Assembly: GCF_018785265.1 (NCBI RefSeq)
Contig: NZ_WQPK01000019.1
Location: 1 to 64,000 of the forward strand
Direction: 5' to 3'
From: Collinsella aerofaciens
Lineage (GTDB): Bacteria; Actinomycetota; Coriobacteriia; Coriobacteriales; Coriobacteriaceae
DNA length: 64,000 bases
In this document: piece after piece, positions 55,181 through 64,000 of the stretch
Layout: every line of letters starts with the position of its first letter
Numbering within the stretch: the first letter of the stretch is position 1
Program-made: the position numbers and the translations under genes
Notes under the pieces: generated by a model
The model's database searches: none
Told to the model about the DNA's origin: nothing
What the model saw: only the letters and a program-made list of their open reading frames with translations

Positions 55181-56530
55181 GTGGCTAAGAAATCTACGGC
55201 TATCGATGTAACGCAGGGTGTCATTTGGCAGCAGCTGCTTTCGCTGTGCGTTCCCATCTTCTTTAGCTCGTTTTTTCAGCAGGCCTACACGCTTATCGGT
55301 ACCTATATCGTCGGCCAGTTTGGCGGCAAGCTCGCATTGGGCGGCATCCAGGCCACGATGGTGCTCACCGAGCTCTGCATTGGCTTTTGCGTTGGCGTCG
55401 GCGCCGGCTGCGCGGTCATTACCGGTCAGTATTTTGGCCAGCACGATGATGAGCGACTGAGTCGTTCGGTCCATACGGCCATGACGCTCGCGCTGGTGGG
55501 TGGTATCGTTTTCTCGATTCTTGGCATAGTGTTCGTTGAGCCCATGCTGGTGCTTATGAACACGCCGCATGAACTATTGGCCGAGGGCGTGGCCTATGCT
55601 CGCTGTTATTTCGCCGCGATGGTTGCGGCACTGCTGCTTAATATGGGAACCGCACTGCTGCGTGCCGTGGGCGACACGCGCGGCCCCGCCGTGATCATTG
55701 CCTCTGGCTGCCTGGTTAACGTGGTGCTGGATATCATCTTTGTCGCTGTGTTGCATATGGAGGCGCTGGGCTGCGGCATCGCAGTGGCTCTGACCATTTG
55801 CTCCAATGCAACGATGATCGTGTTGCGCATGATGCGCGCTCCGGGTGCATGGCGTCTTTCGCTGTCTAAGCTCGGCATCGATCGCGGTATTTGCAAGAGT
55901 ATGATCTCGTGTGGTCTGCCACTCGGTTTTCAATCGGCTGCCTATTCGATCTCGAACGTGCTGATCCAGGTGTCGGTTAATTCGTTTGGCGCCGATGTCA
56001 CGACTGCTTGGGGTCTATCTGGGCGCCTGGATGGCATTATCTGGATGGTGACCGAGGCGCTCGGCGTATCGATCACCACGTTCTCGGCGCAGAACTTTGG
56101 CGCGCGCAATTACGAGCGCATGCGCAAGGGATATCACACGTCGCTCGTGCTTTCGTTTATGCTCATTGGTGGCCTGTCTGCCGTGCTCCTGGCGTTCTCG
56201 GGTCCTCTGTCGCGTTTGTTTGTCGACGATGCTTCGATTTCGGCGTACACCACGACGATTCTTCATTTCATCGCGCCGTTCTACGCGATCTTCTCGATTA
56301 TCGAGAACGCGTCGGGCTCCATTCGCGGCGCCGGCGTGAGTCTGCAGCCTATGATGCTCACCATCTTTGGCACCGTTATCTTGAGGGTGATCTGGGTGTT
56401 TGCGATCATGCCCTTCGATCCGTCGCTCGAGCATCTACTGCTGGTCTACCCCGTAACCTGGCTCATTACGGCCGCGATGTTCACCATCTACCACCACAGC
56501 GGCAACTGGCTTGGCCGCGCCACCGCCTAG
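55181..56530 (+). CDS. MATE-family efflux transporter
   Basis: A 449-residue membrane protein with about twelve hydrophobic segments. FFQQAYTLIGTYIVGQF and ALLRAVGDTRGPAVI are typical of the MATE/DinF families. It probably exports drugs or cationic compounds using an ion gradient. GTG 55181 after GGGGAGGG is preferred to the ATG at 55148. Confidence 0.82.
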   Translation: MAKKSTAIDVTQGVIWQQLLSLCVPIFFSSFFQQAYTLIGTYIVGQFGGKLALGGIQATMVLTELCIGFCVGVGAGCAVITGQYFGQHDDERLSRSVHTAMTLALVGGIVFSILGIVFVEPMLVLMNTPHELLAEGVAYARCYFAAMVAALLLNMGTALLRAVGDTRGPAVIIASGCLVNVVLDIIFVAVLHMEALGCGIAVALTICSNATMIVLRMMRAPGAWRLSLSKLGIDRGICKSMISCGLPLGFQSAAYSISNVLIQVSVNSFGADVTTAWGLSGRLDGIIWMVTEALGVSITTFSAQNFGARNYERMRKGYHTSLVLSFMLIGGLSAVLLAFSGPLSRLFVDDASISAYTTTILHFIAPFYAIFSIIENASGSIRGAGVSLQPMMLTIFGTVILRVIWVFAIMPFDPSLEHLLLVYPVTWLITAAMFTIYHHSGNWLGRATA

Positions 56531-56553
56531 CTCATCCGTCGGGTTCCCCTGAT

Positions 56554-56622
56554 AAGTTGCGGTGAAATAGTTCCTGAAAAGCCCTTGCGGACCGTCAAAC
56601 AAGTTCTATTCCACCGCAACTT
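56554..56622. repeat. 69-base intergenic palindrome
   Basis: Seventeen-base arms 56554-56570 and 56606-56622 pair except at one position (56565/56611). The arm AAGTTGCGGTGAAATAG shares AAGT and GCGGTGAAA with the palindrome at 2645-2770. No T tract follows. It looks like a member of a dispersed palindrome family. Confidence 0.6.
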
Positions 56623-56659
56623 CCTTATGAGCTGTAGGTGTTGGCGGAAAACGAATCAA

Positions 56660-56973
56660 TTAGTATTCGATGCCTTGGCGGGCTAGGAGACCTTCATCGA
56701 AGTAGTGTTTGACGGGGCGCATTTCGGTTACTAGGTCGGCAAGGTCGGCGAGGGGTAGCAGGCCTCGGGCGTGTCGTGGTCGGCTTGTACGGTGCGCAGA
56801 CCCAAACGGGGCGCCGCATCATGCTCGGCGCAGTGAAGTTTCTTGGCAGACTGCAGCCTAAGAACGTTAAGTCCATAGCCCGTCGCGCGCAGCGCGAGCC
56901 CCAGCGCAGCCTTCGTCTTGCCCTTGCCGTCTCCCGTATAGATTTGAACCTTGCCGACTTACAGTGATGCCAT
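56660..56973 (-). pseudogene. decayed cobO/btuR (cob(I)alamin adenosyltransferase) fragment
   Basis: On the minus strand, the first part reads GKVQIYTGDGKGKTKAALGL, the P-loop N-terminus of CobO/BtuR, from about 56958. Near its end, in another frame, it reads LVTEMRPVKHYFDEGLLARQ before a TAA at 56660-56662, the CobO C-terminus. The roughly 100 residues between are missing, the frames differ, and an in-frame TAA sits at codon 5 after the ATG at 56973. A deletion and frameshift have killed the gene. It once adenosylated corrinoids. Confidence 0.75.
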
Positions 56974-57050
56974 CTCTGTCCTTTCGTGCCCGGCGTCGGT
57001 TTATCACCGCTCGGGTTGGGTATTCTAGAAACCATTATCAACCCCAGTAG

Positions 57051-58958
57051 ATGGAGTTCAAGCAGATGGAGATGGATGACAACAAGCGTAGACGGAATAT
57101 GATCCTCTACGTGCTCATCGCCTTCGTCGTCTACCTCGTGCTCTCGACCGTTCTGTTCCCCAACATCGGTCACACGCAGCAGATTACGAAGACCGATTAC
57201 TCGACGTTTGTCAAAGCCCTCGATAAGAAGAGTGTCGACAAGGTCGAGTACAACACCGACGACTATACGATTTATTACACCAAGAAGGGCGAGGACGAGA
57301 ACATCGCCTATAAGACGACCGGTGTGCCGAACGATGTGGGCTTTACCGATCGCGTGCTTGAGTCTGGCGCTTCGCTGGAGTCGGTCGTTCCCGATAAGAG
57401 CTCGGGTTTGATGACCTACTACCTGCTCACACTCATTCTTCCCATGGCGATTTTCTTCCTCATCGGTTGGTGGCTCAACCGCCGCATGAAGAAGGCTATG
57501 GGCGATGACGGCCCGTCGATGAACTTTGGCGGCGGCGGTTTTGGCGGCGGCGGACTGGGTAAGTCCGGCGCGCGCGTGATCGCCTCCAAGGACGTGGGCG
57601 TGACCTTTAAGGATGTCGCCGGCCAGGAAGAGGCCAAGGAGTCTCTCAAGGAGGTCGTCGACTTTCTGGAGAAGCCGCAGCGCTACGAGGAGATCGGCGC
57701 CAAGCTGCCGCGTGGTGCTCTCCTTGTTGGCCCTCCGGGTACCGGTAAGACCCTGCTTGCCAAGGCTGTTGCCGGCGAGGCCGGTGTTCCGTTCTTTAGC
57801 ATTTCGGGCTCTGAGTTCGTTGAGATGTTTGTCGGTCGCGGCGCTGCTAAGGTTCGTGACCTGTTTAAGCAGGCCAAGGAAAAGGCACCGTGTATCGTCT
57901 TTATCGATGAGATCGATACCATCGGTAAGAAGCGCGATGGCGGCGGCTTTAGCGGCAACGACGAGCGCGAGCAGACGCTCAATCAGTTGCTGACCGAGAT
58001 GGATGGCTTCGATAACCATAAGGGTATCGTTGTCCTTGCCGCAACCAACCGCCCCGACAGTCTCGATCCCGCTCTACTGCGCCCCGGTCGTTTTGACCGC
58101 CGCATCCCCGTCGAGCTGCCCGATCTGACCGGCCGCAAGAACATCCTCGAGCTGCATGCCAAGAGCGTGAAGACCGAGCCGCCGATCGACCTGACCGCGA
58201 TTGCCCGCGCCACGCCCGGTGCCTCGGGCGCCGACCTGGCCAATATCATCAACGAGGGCGCCCTGCGCGCCGTTCGCGAGGGTCGCAAGCGTGCAACCCA
58301 GGACGACTTCGAGGAGTCGGTGGAGGTCGTCATTGCCGGCCAACAGCGTAAGTCCACGGTGCTGTCCGACCACGAGAAGCAGGTCGTTTCTTATCACGAG
58401 ATCGGCCATGCCATCGTTGCCGCTCGCCAGAAGGGCTCTGCGCCGGTCACGAAGATCACCATCGTGCCGCGCACGAGCGGTGCTCTTGGTTATACCATGC
58501 AGGTCGAGGAGGACGAGCGCTTCCTGACGACGCGCCAGGAGGTCTTGGACAAGCTCGCTGTCTATTGCGGTGGCCGCGCAGCCGAGGAGCTCATCTTTGG
58601 AGAGATGACGACCGGCGCCGCCAACGACATCGAGCAGGCCACCAAGCTCGCCCGTAATATGGTGACGCGCTTTGGTATGTCCGACGAGTTTGGCATGATG
58701 GCGCTCGGTACCGTGCAGAACGCGTATCTCAATCAGGACACGTCGCTCACCTGCGCCCCCGGTACGGCCGAGCGCGTGGACGCGATTGTCGCCAAGCTGA
58801 TCGAGGATGCGCACGACCGCGCTTTGCAGATTCTGAAGGAGAACAAGTTTAAGCTCCACGAGCTGGCTCGTTATCTGTATAAGAAGGAGACCATCACGGG
58901 CGAGGAGTTCATGAACCTCCTCACGCGCGAGAATCCGCTGATGCCCAAGCAGCAGTAA
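57051..58958 (+). CDS. ftsH: ATP-dependent zinc metalloprotease FtsH
   Basis: A 635-residue membrane protease: two N-terminal helices around a periplasmic loop, an AAA domain with GPPGTGKT (227-234) and the SRH region, then HEIGH (449-453), the zinc site. It removes damaged or short-lived membrane and regulatory proteins. In-frame ATGs at 57066 and 57072 are alternative starts; none has a strong Shine-Dalgarno. Confidence 0.93.
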   Translation: MEFKQMEMDDNKRRRNMILYVLIAFVVYLVLSTVLFPNIGHTQQITKTDYSTFVKALDKKSVDKVEYNTDDYTIYYTKKGEDENIAYKTTGVPNDVGFTDRVLESGASLESVVPDKSSGLMTYYLLTLILPMAIFFLIGWWLNRRMKKAMGDDGPSMNFGGGGFGGGGLGKSGARVIASKDVGVTFKDVAGQEEAKESLKEVVDFLEKPQRYEEIGAKLPRGALLVGPPGTGKTLLAKAVAGEAGVPFFSISGSEFVEMFVGRGAAKVRDLFKQAKEKAPCIVFIDEIDTIGKKRDGGGFSGNDEREQTLNQLLTEMDGFDNHKGIVVLAATNRPDSLDPALLRPGRFDRRIPVELPDLTGRKNILELHAKSVKTEPPIDLTAIARATPGASGADLANIINEGALRAVREGRKRATQDDFEESVEVVIAGQQRKSTVLSDHEKQVVSYHEIGHAIVAARQKGSAPVTKITIVPRTSGALGYTMQVEEDERFLTTRQEVLDKLAVYCGGRAAEELIFGEMTTGAANDIEQATKLARNMVTRFGMSDEFGMMALGTVQNAYLNQDTSLTCAPGTAERVDAIVAKLIEDAHDRALQILKENKFKLHELARYLYKKETITGEEFMNLLTRENPLMPKQQ

Positions 58959-58984
58959 AGCCGCGGCCGAGCCAGTAAACGCCG

Positions 58985-59022
58985 ACGCCCCATTTGAGCA
59001 GCTTTCTCAAATGGGGCGTTTT
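58985..59022 (+). terminator. rho-independent terminator after ftsH
   Basis: Perfect 14-bp arms (58985-58998 and 59006-59019) around CAGCTTT, followed by TTTT. Confidence 0.9.
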
Positions 59023-59039
59023 GCTTGAGAGGGATGGAA

Positions 59040-59495
59040 ATGAAGATCGTGGTGAGCGCCTGCTTGATGGGCGAGAGCTGCAAGTATAACGGGCTCGACA
59101 ACTACCATCGCGAGTTGGTCGAGGCCTGCGAGCGTACAGGGACCGAGGTCCTCTTGGTGTGCCCTGAGGTCTTTGGGGGCCTGCCCACGCCGCGCAAGCC
59201 GTCCGAGATTGTGAACGGAGAGGTTCGTACCTGCGAGGGCATATCGGTCGATCGCGAATTTCGCCTGGGTGCCCAACGAGCGCTCGATATGTGCGAGCAG
59301 GCGGGCGGGCCGGAAGAGATCGCCGCGTGCATCCTGCAGGACCGTAGTCCCTCGTGCGGCGCGGGTCGCATCTACGACGGAACATTCAGCGGCACCCTTA
59401 CGGCGGGCAACGGCGTCTTCGTTGATTTACTGCTCCGCCACGGTTATCGCGTGATCCCGGCTAGCGAGTTCGACCCCAGCATGCTGGAGCAATAA
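59040..59495 (+). CDS. DUF523 protein
   Basis: A 151-residue DUF523 protein with its conserved cysteines: SACLMGESCKYNG, CPEVFGGLPTPR and CILQDRSPSCG. The function is unknown; the cysteines may bind a metal or cluster. ATG 59040 follows GAGGGA at good spacing; the earlier in-frame TTG at 59025 is less likely. Confidence 0.82.
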   Translation: MKIVVSACLMGESCKYNGLDNYHRELVEACERTGTEVLLVCPEVFGGLPTPRKPSEIVNGEVRTCEGISVDREFRLGAQRALDMCEQAGGPEEIAACILQDRSPSCGAGRIYDGTFSGTLTAGNGVFVDLLLRHGYRVIPASEFDPSMLEQ

Positions 59496-59534
59496 AAAAC
59501 CACCACAAAGGTGCTGCTCCCTTGTGGTGGTTTT
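59496..59534. terminator. bidirectional terminator between convergent genes
   Basis: AAAACCACCACAA (59496-59508) pairs with TTGTGGTGGTTTT (59522-59534). With A and T runs at the outer ends it can serve the DUF523 gene and the convergent dehydrogenase gene. Confidence 0.85.
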
Positions 59535-59543
59535 GGCCTGGGT

Positions 59544-60626
59544 CTAGAGCGTGTGGCCGTAGGCGTTGGCGGCCTTGATGGCGGCGGCGAATTTTTCGTC
59601 GGTGAAGGGCTCCGGGTTGCCTTGCTTCCACTCGTTGGTGGCGTGCGCGTGCTCGCACAGGGCAGGGATATCGGTCTCGGAAAGCCCGACCTGCTCAAGC
59701 GTTACGGGCAGCCCCATCTGCTTGTTGAAGTCAGCATAGCGCTTAAGGTTCTCGGTGTCGCCCGTGTAGGCGAACAACACCAGCACGCCCAGGCTTACGA
59801 CTTCGCCGTGCAGGTAGGTGCCCTCACGCGGAATGCTGCAGGCGGCGTTGTAGAACGCGTGCGCCACGCTCGAGTTGTAGTAGTAATCGTTCTGGTTGGT
59901 CAGGTTCGAGACATAGCCCGTGTTGACCACGATGTCGAGCGCGATCTGCTTGACGGCCTCGCTCGACAGATTCTGACGAACGTCCTCAAGACCCTGAACA
60001 CCGTAGGTAAACAGCGGCTCGGAACAGGTGTGGGCAAGAGCCAGGCCAAGGCCGGCGGTGTGCTCCAGGTCGCCGGCGCTCGTGGCGTACTCGACTTCGG
60101 GCTGCTTGGACAGGGCGTCGCCCACGCCGGCCCAGAAGTACTCCGCCGGAGCCTCGGCGATGATCTTGGGATTGATGAAGATGTGCGCCGGTCGGTTGGG
60201 GTACGAATAGCCCTCGAGCGATCCATCGTCGTTGTAGACGACGGCAATGGCGGTCGCGGCGGAACAGTTAGAGCAAATCGTCGGCACCGTAAAGACAATC
60301 TTCTTGAGCTCGATTGCCGCTGTCTTGACGGTGTCGAGTGCCTTGCCGCCGCCACAGGCGATAAGCACGTCTGCCTGCTGGCAAGCGGGGGAGTTCACGA
60401 CCTTGGCGATATTGGCGCGCGTACTGTTGGTGCCGTAGACGCGCGTCTCCAGAATCTCGACGTCGGTACCTTCAAGCGCCGCCTCGATGCCCGGCAGCGC
60501 CGCAGCTAGGGCTCGCTTGCCACCAATGATGGCGACTTTCTTCGCGCCGTACTCCGCCAGTGCGGCGGGCAGCTCGGTAAAGCAATCCTCGCCGACGGTG
60601 TAGTCGCTCATTCCGATTGTGCGCAT
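59544..60626 (-). CDS. iron-containing alcohol dehydrogenase, GldA-like
   Basis: A 360-residue glycerol-dehydrogenase-like enzyme. The NAD region includes ACGGGKALDTVKT; probable metal ligands are the Asp of VGDALSK and the histidines of SSVAHAF and YLHGEV. AGAAGG precedes the ATG. The substrate (glycerol or another hydroxy compound) is not decided by the sequence. Confidence 0.8.
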   Translation of the reverse strand: MRTIGMSDYTVGEDCFTELPAALAEYGAKKVAIIGGKRALAAALPGIEAALEGTDVEILETRVYGTNSTRANIAKVVNSPACQQADVLIACGGGKALDTVKTAAIELKKIVFTVPTICSNCSAATAIAVVYNDDGSLEGYSYPNRPAHIFINPKIIAEAPAEYFWAGVGDALSKQPEVEYATSAGDLEHTAGLGLALAHTCSEPLFTYGVQGLEDVRQNLSSEAVKQIALDIVVNTGYVSNLTNQNDYYYNSSVAHAFYNAACSIPREGTYLHGEVVSLGVLVLFAYTGDTENLKRYADFNKQMGLPVTLEQVGLSETDIPALCEHAHATNEWKQGNPEPFTDEKFAAAIKAANAYGHTL

Positions 60627-60764
60627 GGCAGCCTTCTTTCGTTAGTTAAAGTGCTTTCAGGTATTTTGCTCCTAGAGAAGGCTAACGACCACGAGAAATT
60701 TCTTACGTATGAAACCAGTGTTGAGGGTTTTTCGCCGGCGCGGAACGTGCTAGCATACTCCGCA

Positions 60765-61069
60765 TAAGCGTTGATGGGGACGAGTAGTCGGCCGTCCGCA
60801 TGCCACAGAGAGCGGGGAGCGCTGAGAACCCGTGCATGCGACCGATGAAAATCACCCCGGAGCTGCGGTCCCAACGGACGTGCCGCGCAGGCACGTCTTA
60901 GTAGATATCGCCGAGATGGTCGTCGATACAGGCCAGCCGAGTAACGGATGCGAGCGCGCGAATACGCGGGCGAGGGCATCTAAGCTGGGTGGTTAAACGA
61001 AGAGCTTTTACGGGCGTATAGCCCGTTTTGTGGCGCTTCGTCCCAGCTTGTAGGGACGGGCGCTTTTTT
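60765..61069 (+). ncRNA. Ile T-box leader of ileS with terminator
   Basis: A T-box riboswitch that reads the charging state of tRNA-Ile. Stem I begins near GGGGACGAGTAG. The specifier ATC is at 60851-60853, in GATGAAAATCACCCC, the usual context. The T-box core TGGGTGG starts at 60986. AAGCTGGG can pair with CCCAGCTT (61042-61049) to form an antiterminator. The competing terminator is 61033-61044 with 61053-61063, one bulge, then TTTTTT. Stem boundaries are approximate. Confidence 0.85.
61033..61069 (+). terminator. T-box-controlled terminator
   Basis: GCGCTTCGTCCC (61033-61044) pairs with GGGACGGGCGC (61053-61063) with one bulged base, followed by six T residues. A second small hairpin (CGGGC/GCCCG, 61011-61025) lies just before it. 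Confidence 0.82.
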
Positions 61070-61112
61070 GGTGCCCAACGGGCGTGCGCGCCCACGACAT
61101 GAAAGGGGTACC

Positions 61113-63914
61113 GTGGCAAACGAGTACAAGCAGACGATGAATCTGCCCAAGACCGGTTTTCCCATGCGTGCCGGTCTTTCCAAGTCCGAGCCCAAGCGAC
61201 TCAAGGACTGGCAGGACAACAAGGTCTACGAGCAGGTTCTGAAGAAGAACGAGGGTCACAAGAAGTTCGTGCTGCACGACGGCCCTCCGTACGCCAACGG
61301 CCCGATTCACATCGGCCACGCCATGAACAAGATCTCCAAGGACATGATCAACCGTTACTGGATGATGCAGGGCTATGAGGTTCCCTATGTCCCCGGTTGG
61401 GACTGCCATGGCCAGCCGATCGAGCATAAGGTCGAGGAGAAGCTCGGCACCGAGAAGTTCAACCAGACCTCCACGGCTAAGATCCGCGAGCTTTGCAACA
61501 AGTTCGCCGTCGAGAACATCGAGCTGCAGAAGGCCGGCTTCCGTCGCCTGGGCGTGCTCGGCGACTGGGATAACCCCTACCTGACGCTCTATCACCAGCA
61601 TGACGCTGCCGACATCGAGGTCTTCAAGGCCATGTTCGATAAGGGTATGATCTATCGCGGTCACAAGCCCGTCCATTGGTGCAAGCACTGCCACACCGCA
61701 CTCGCTGAGGCCGAGATTGAGTACTCCGACGAGACGAGCCCGTCCATCTTCGTGCGCTTTGAGATGACCTCCAAGCCCGCAGGCCTCGAGAACTTCGACG
61801 GCCCGGTCGACTTTATCATCTGGACGACCACGCCGTGGACCATCCCCTCCGACCAGGCAGTTTCTCTCAAGCCCGGCGCCGCCTATGTCGCCGTTGAGCA
61901 CGAGGGTCGTGCCGAGGTCTTGCTCGAGGACCTGGCTCCCAAGTGCTGCGAGGAGTTTGGTTGGGAGTACACCCCGGTTATGGTCGACGGTAAGCCCTAT
62001 GTGGTTCCCGCCGAGACCTTCCACCACATCCACTACAAGCAGCCGATCTTTGATGGTGTCGAGGGCGTGGCGCTGCTGGCCGATTACGTCGGTGTCGATG
62101 ACGGTACCGGTATTGTCCACAACTCGCCCGGCCACGGCGTCGACGACTACTTTGCCTGCCTCAAGGAGGGCATCACCGACATCTGCATGCCGGTCGATGA
62201 CGACGGCAAGTTCTACACCGGCGAGGAGTTTGGCACCGGTGGCCCCTTCAGCGGTATGGACACCGATGAGGCCAACCCGCACATCATCGAGTTCCTGCGC
62301 GAGCGCGGTACCCTAGTCCTCGAGAAGAAGATCACGCACAGCTATCCGCACTGCTGGCGTTGCAAGCACCCGGTGCTCTTCCGTGCTACCGACCAGTGGT
62401 TTGTCTCGATGGACAAGACCGGTTTGCGCGAGCAGGCTGGCAAAGAGGTCCGCGAGAACGTCAAGTGGTATCCGGCCCACGCGGCCAACCGCATCGGCGC
62501 CATGGTCGAGCAGCGTCCCGACTGGTGCATCAGCCGTCAGCGCAACTGGGGCGTGCCTATCCCCAGCTACACTTGCGCCGACTGCGGCGAGAAGGTCATG
62601 AACGACGCCACGCTCGACGCCGTCATCAAGCTCTTCCACGAGAAGGGCTCCGACGCCTGGTTCACCGACGCTCCCGAGAGTTACCTGGGCGAGGCTTGCG
62701 TTTGCCCCAAGTGTGGCGGCCATCACCTCAAGGCTGATAAGGACATTCTCGACGTGTGGTGGGACTCCGGCGTGTCCTGGAAGGCCGTCTGCGAGTATCG
62801 ACCCGAGCTTGAGTACCCGGCTGACGTGTATCTCGAGGGCTCCGACCAGCATCGCGGTTGGTTCCAGAGCTCGCTGCTCACCTCGGTGGGTGCCAACGGC
62901 CATGCTCCGTACAAGGCGGTCGTCTCGCAGGGCTTCACGCTCGATGGCCAGGGCCGCAAGATGTCCAAGTCGCTCGGCAACGTCATCGACCCCAACAAGG
63001 TCTGCGACGAGATGGGCGCTGACATCATCCGTCTCTGGGTTGCCTCCGTCGACACCAGCTCCGACGTCTCCATCGACCATGAGATTCTCGCTCGTACGTC
63101 CGATGCCTATCGTCGTTTCCGCAACACGCTGCGCTTCTTGCTCTCCGAGCTCGAGGGTCAGTTTGAGCCCGAGACCGACGGCGTCGCCTTTGCCGACCTG
63201 CTGCCGCTCGACAAGCTCATGGTTGCCCGTCTGACCCAGGTCCAGGCCGAGGTCGACGACGCCTACGCCAGCTATGAGTTCCCGCGCGCCTACCGTGCGC
63301 TCTATGACTTCGTGGTTACCGAGCTTTCCAACGTGTATCTCGACGCCCTGAAGGATCGTCTGTACTGCGACAAGCCCGGCTCGCTCGAGCGCCGCAGTGC
63401 CCAGACCGTGCTGGCCGAGCTCTTCTCGATGCTCATGCGCGACCTGCAGCCGATCCTGTCCTATACCGTCGACGAGGCCATGGCATATGCGCCCGCCGGC
63501 TGCGTCGATCACCAGAAGTACGCCGCGCTGCTCGATTGGTACAAGTCGCCCATCACGGTCGACGAGGCCAATGAGTTTGAGGGCGTGCTCGAGGCTTCGC
63601 TCGAGCTCCGTAGCGCCGTGACCAAGGCCCTTGAGGATGCCCGTTCTGCCGGCACCTTCACTAAGAGCCAGCAGGTCCGCGTCAAGGCGGTCGTTCCCGC
63701 CGAGATGTACGCGCTGCTGACCGGTGATAAGGCCGTCGACCTGGCCGAGTTCTACATCGTCTCCGATGTTGAGCTGACCCAGGGCGAGGAACTCTCCGTT
63801 GCCATTGAAGCTGCCGAGGGCGAGTGCTGCGACCGTTGCTGGAACTACCGCACCACCGTTGGCGAGTACAACGGCCACGCTCATATTTGCAAGAGGTGTG
63901 CGAATGCCCTTTAA
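61113..63914 (+). CDS. ileS: isoleucyl-tRNA synthetase
   Basis: A 933-residue class I synthetase. HIGH is at residues 66-69 and KMSKS at 616-620. The editing domain has the WTTTPWTIPSDQAV segment. A C-terminal zinc-binding CDRCW...CKRC is present. GTG 61113 follows AAAGGGG at good spacing. Expression is set by the T-box leader upstream. No further gene begins before the window ends. Confidence 0.95.
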   Translation: MANEYKQTMNLPKTGFPMRAGLSKSEPKRLKDWQDNKVYEQVLKKNEGHKKFVLHDGPPYANGPIHIGHAMNKISKDMINRYWMMQGYEVPYVPGWDCHGQPIEHKVEEKLGTEKFNQTSTAKIRELCNKFAVENIELQKAGFRRLGVLGDWDNPYLTLYHQHDAADIEVFKAMFDKGMIYRGHKPVHWCKHCHTALAEAEIEYSDETSPSIFVRFEMTSKPAGLENFDGPVDFIIWTTTPWTIPSDQAVSLKPGAAYVAVEHEGRAEVLLEDLAPKCCEEFGWEYTPVMVDGKPYVVPAETFHHIHYKQPIFDGVEGVALLADYVGVDDGTGIVHNSPGHGVDDYFACLKEGITDICMPVDDDGKFYTGEEFGTGGPFSGMDTDEANPHIIEFLRERGTLVLEKKITHSYPHCWRCKHPVLFRATDQWFVSMDKTGLREQAGKEVRENVKWYPAHAANRIGAMVEQRPDWCISRQRNWGVPIPSYTCADCGEKVMNDATLDAVIKLFHEKGSDAWFTDAPESYLGEACVCPKCGGHHLKADKDILDVWWDSGVSWKAVCEYRPELEYPADVYLEGSDQHRGWFQSSLLTSVGANGHAPYKAVVSQGFTLDGQGRKMSKSLGNVIDPNKVCDEMGADIIRLWVASVDTSSDVSIDHEILARTSDAYRRFRNTLRFLLSELEGQFEPETDGVAFADLLPLDKLMVARLTQVQAEVDDAYASYEFPRAYRALYDFVVTELSNVYLDALKDRLYCDKPGSLERRSAQTVLAELFSMLMRDLQPILSYTVDEAMAYAPAGCVDHQKYAALLDWYKSPITVDEANEFEGVLEASLELRSAVTKALEDARSAGTFTKSQQVRVKAVVPAEMYALLTGDKAVDLAEFYIVSDVELTQGEELSVAIEAAEGECCDRCWNYRTTVGEYNGHAHICKRCANAL

Positions 63915-64000
63915 GGCACGGTAACTCGGCATTTTAGTTATAGGGAGAATTTGAGCGCCTTCGGCTCATATGCTTCGCTGAATTAAAGCGGCATTCTGTT

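Noticed and set aside
56776-56967. Plus-strand 63-residue frame before ftsH
   Set aside because: It is the complement of the decayed cobO fragment on the minus strand.
1-64000. CRISPR arrays, rRNA genes, complete insertion sequences or prophage genes
   Set aside because: I looked for regularly spaced repeats, rRNA cores, transposase motifs and phage structural genes and saw none.

Overview
The window is a GC-rich bacterial chromosome segment that looks like a Coriobacteriia genome, most probably Collinsella or a close relative. This is inferred from gene order and protein character (DUF177-rpmF-plsX-acpP-rnc-smc-ftsY-ffh; rimP-nusA-infB-rbfA-nrnA-truB-ribF-dnaG-rpoD; a transcriptional T-box leader on ileS). 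No database search was possible.

Layout. (1) 1-2,900: a possible 3' end of a gene, intergenic DNA with two terminators, then a visibly AT-richer two-gene module: an ABC/AAA-type ATPase and a TOPRIM-like partner. A near-perfect 47-bp palindrome precedes it and holds both a TATAAT and the Shine-Dalgarno of the ATPase gene. A second imperfect palindrome follows. This resembles ATPase/TOPRIM phage-defence modules (RloAB, PARIS-like) and is accessory DNA. (2) 2,918-14,014: a tightly coupled Pel-like exopolysaccharide operon. A fused SDR-PelD-PelE protein keeps a c-di-GMP I-site-like RxxD before a degenerate GGDEF. It is followed by a DUF2194 deacetylase, PelF glycosyltransferase, PelG transporter, a CotH-kinase lipoprotein, a VTC-domain gene interrupted by an in-frame TGA, and a DUF4956 membrane protein. 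(3) 14,100-18,425: a sucrose utilisation locus (LacI regulator, PTS EIIBC, GH32 hydrolase) with three LacI-type operators. (4) 18,445-24,390: a lysine-less Cys/Met-lyase-like protein, a ModE-type regulator, guaB, a 119-nt nested hairpin and leuS. (5) 24,477-36,152: the translation/replication block rimP-nusA-infB-rbfA-nrnA-truB-ribF-dnaG-rpoD, starting with a clear promoter and an attenuator-like hairpin. (6) 36,297-36,479: two identical tRNA-Asn genes. (7) 36,675-51,616: Asp23, fakA-like, recG, rsmD, coaD, a coiled-coil protein, DUF177, rpmF, plsX, acpP, rnc, smc, ftsY, ffh. (8) 51,673-64,000: a DUF134/NifX-like fusion with paired operators, thyA-folA, a TrmH methyltransferase, a MATE transporter, a decayed cobO/btuR pseudogene, ftsH, DUF523, a GldA-like dehydrogenase, and ileS behind an Ile-specific T-box.

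Most of the window is ordinary housekeeping DNA. The parts most likely to be new are the Pel-like operon, with its triple fusion and CotH/VTC/DUF4956 trio, the ATPase/TOPRIM module with its unusual palindrome, the split VTC gene, and several structured intergenic palindromes, two of which share a core sequence.
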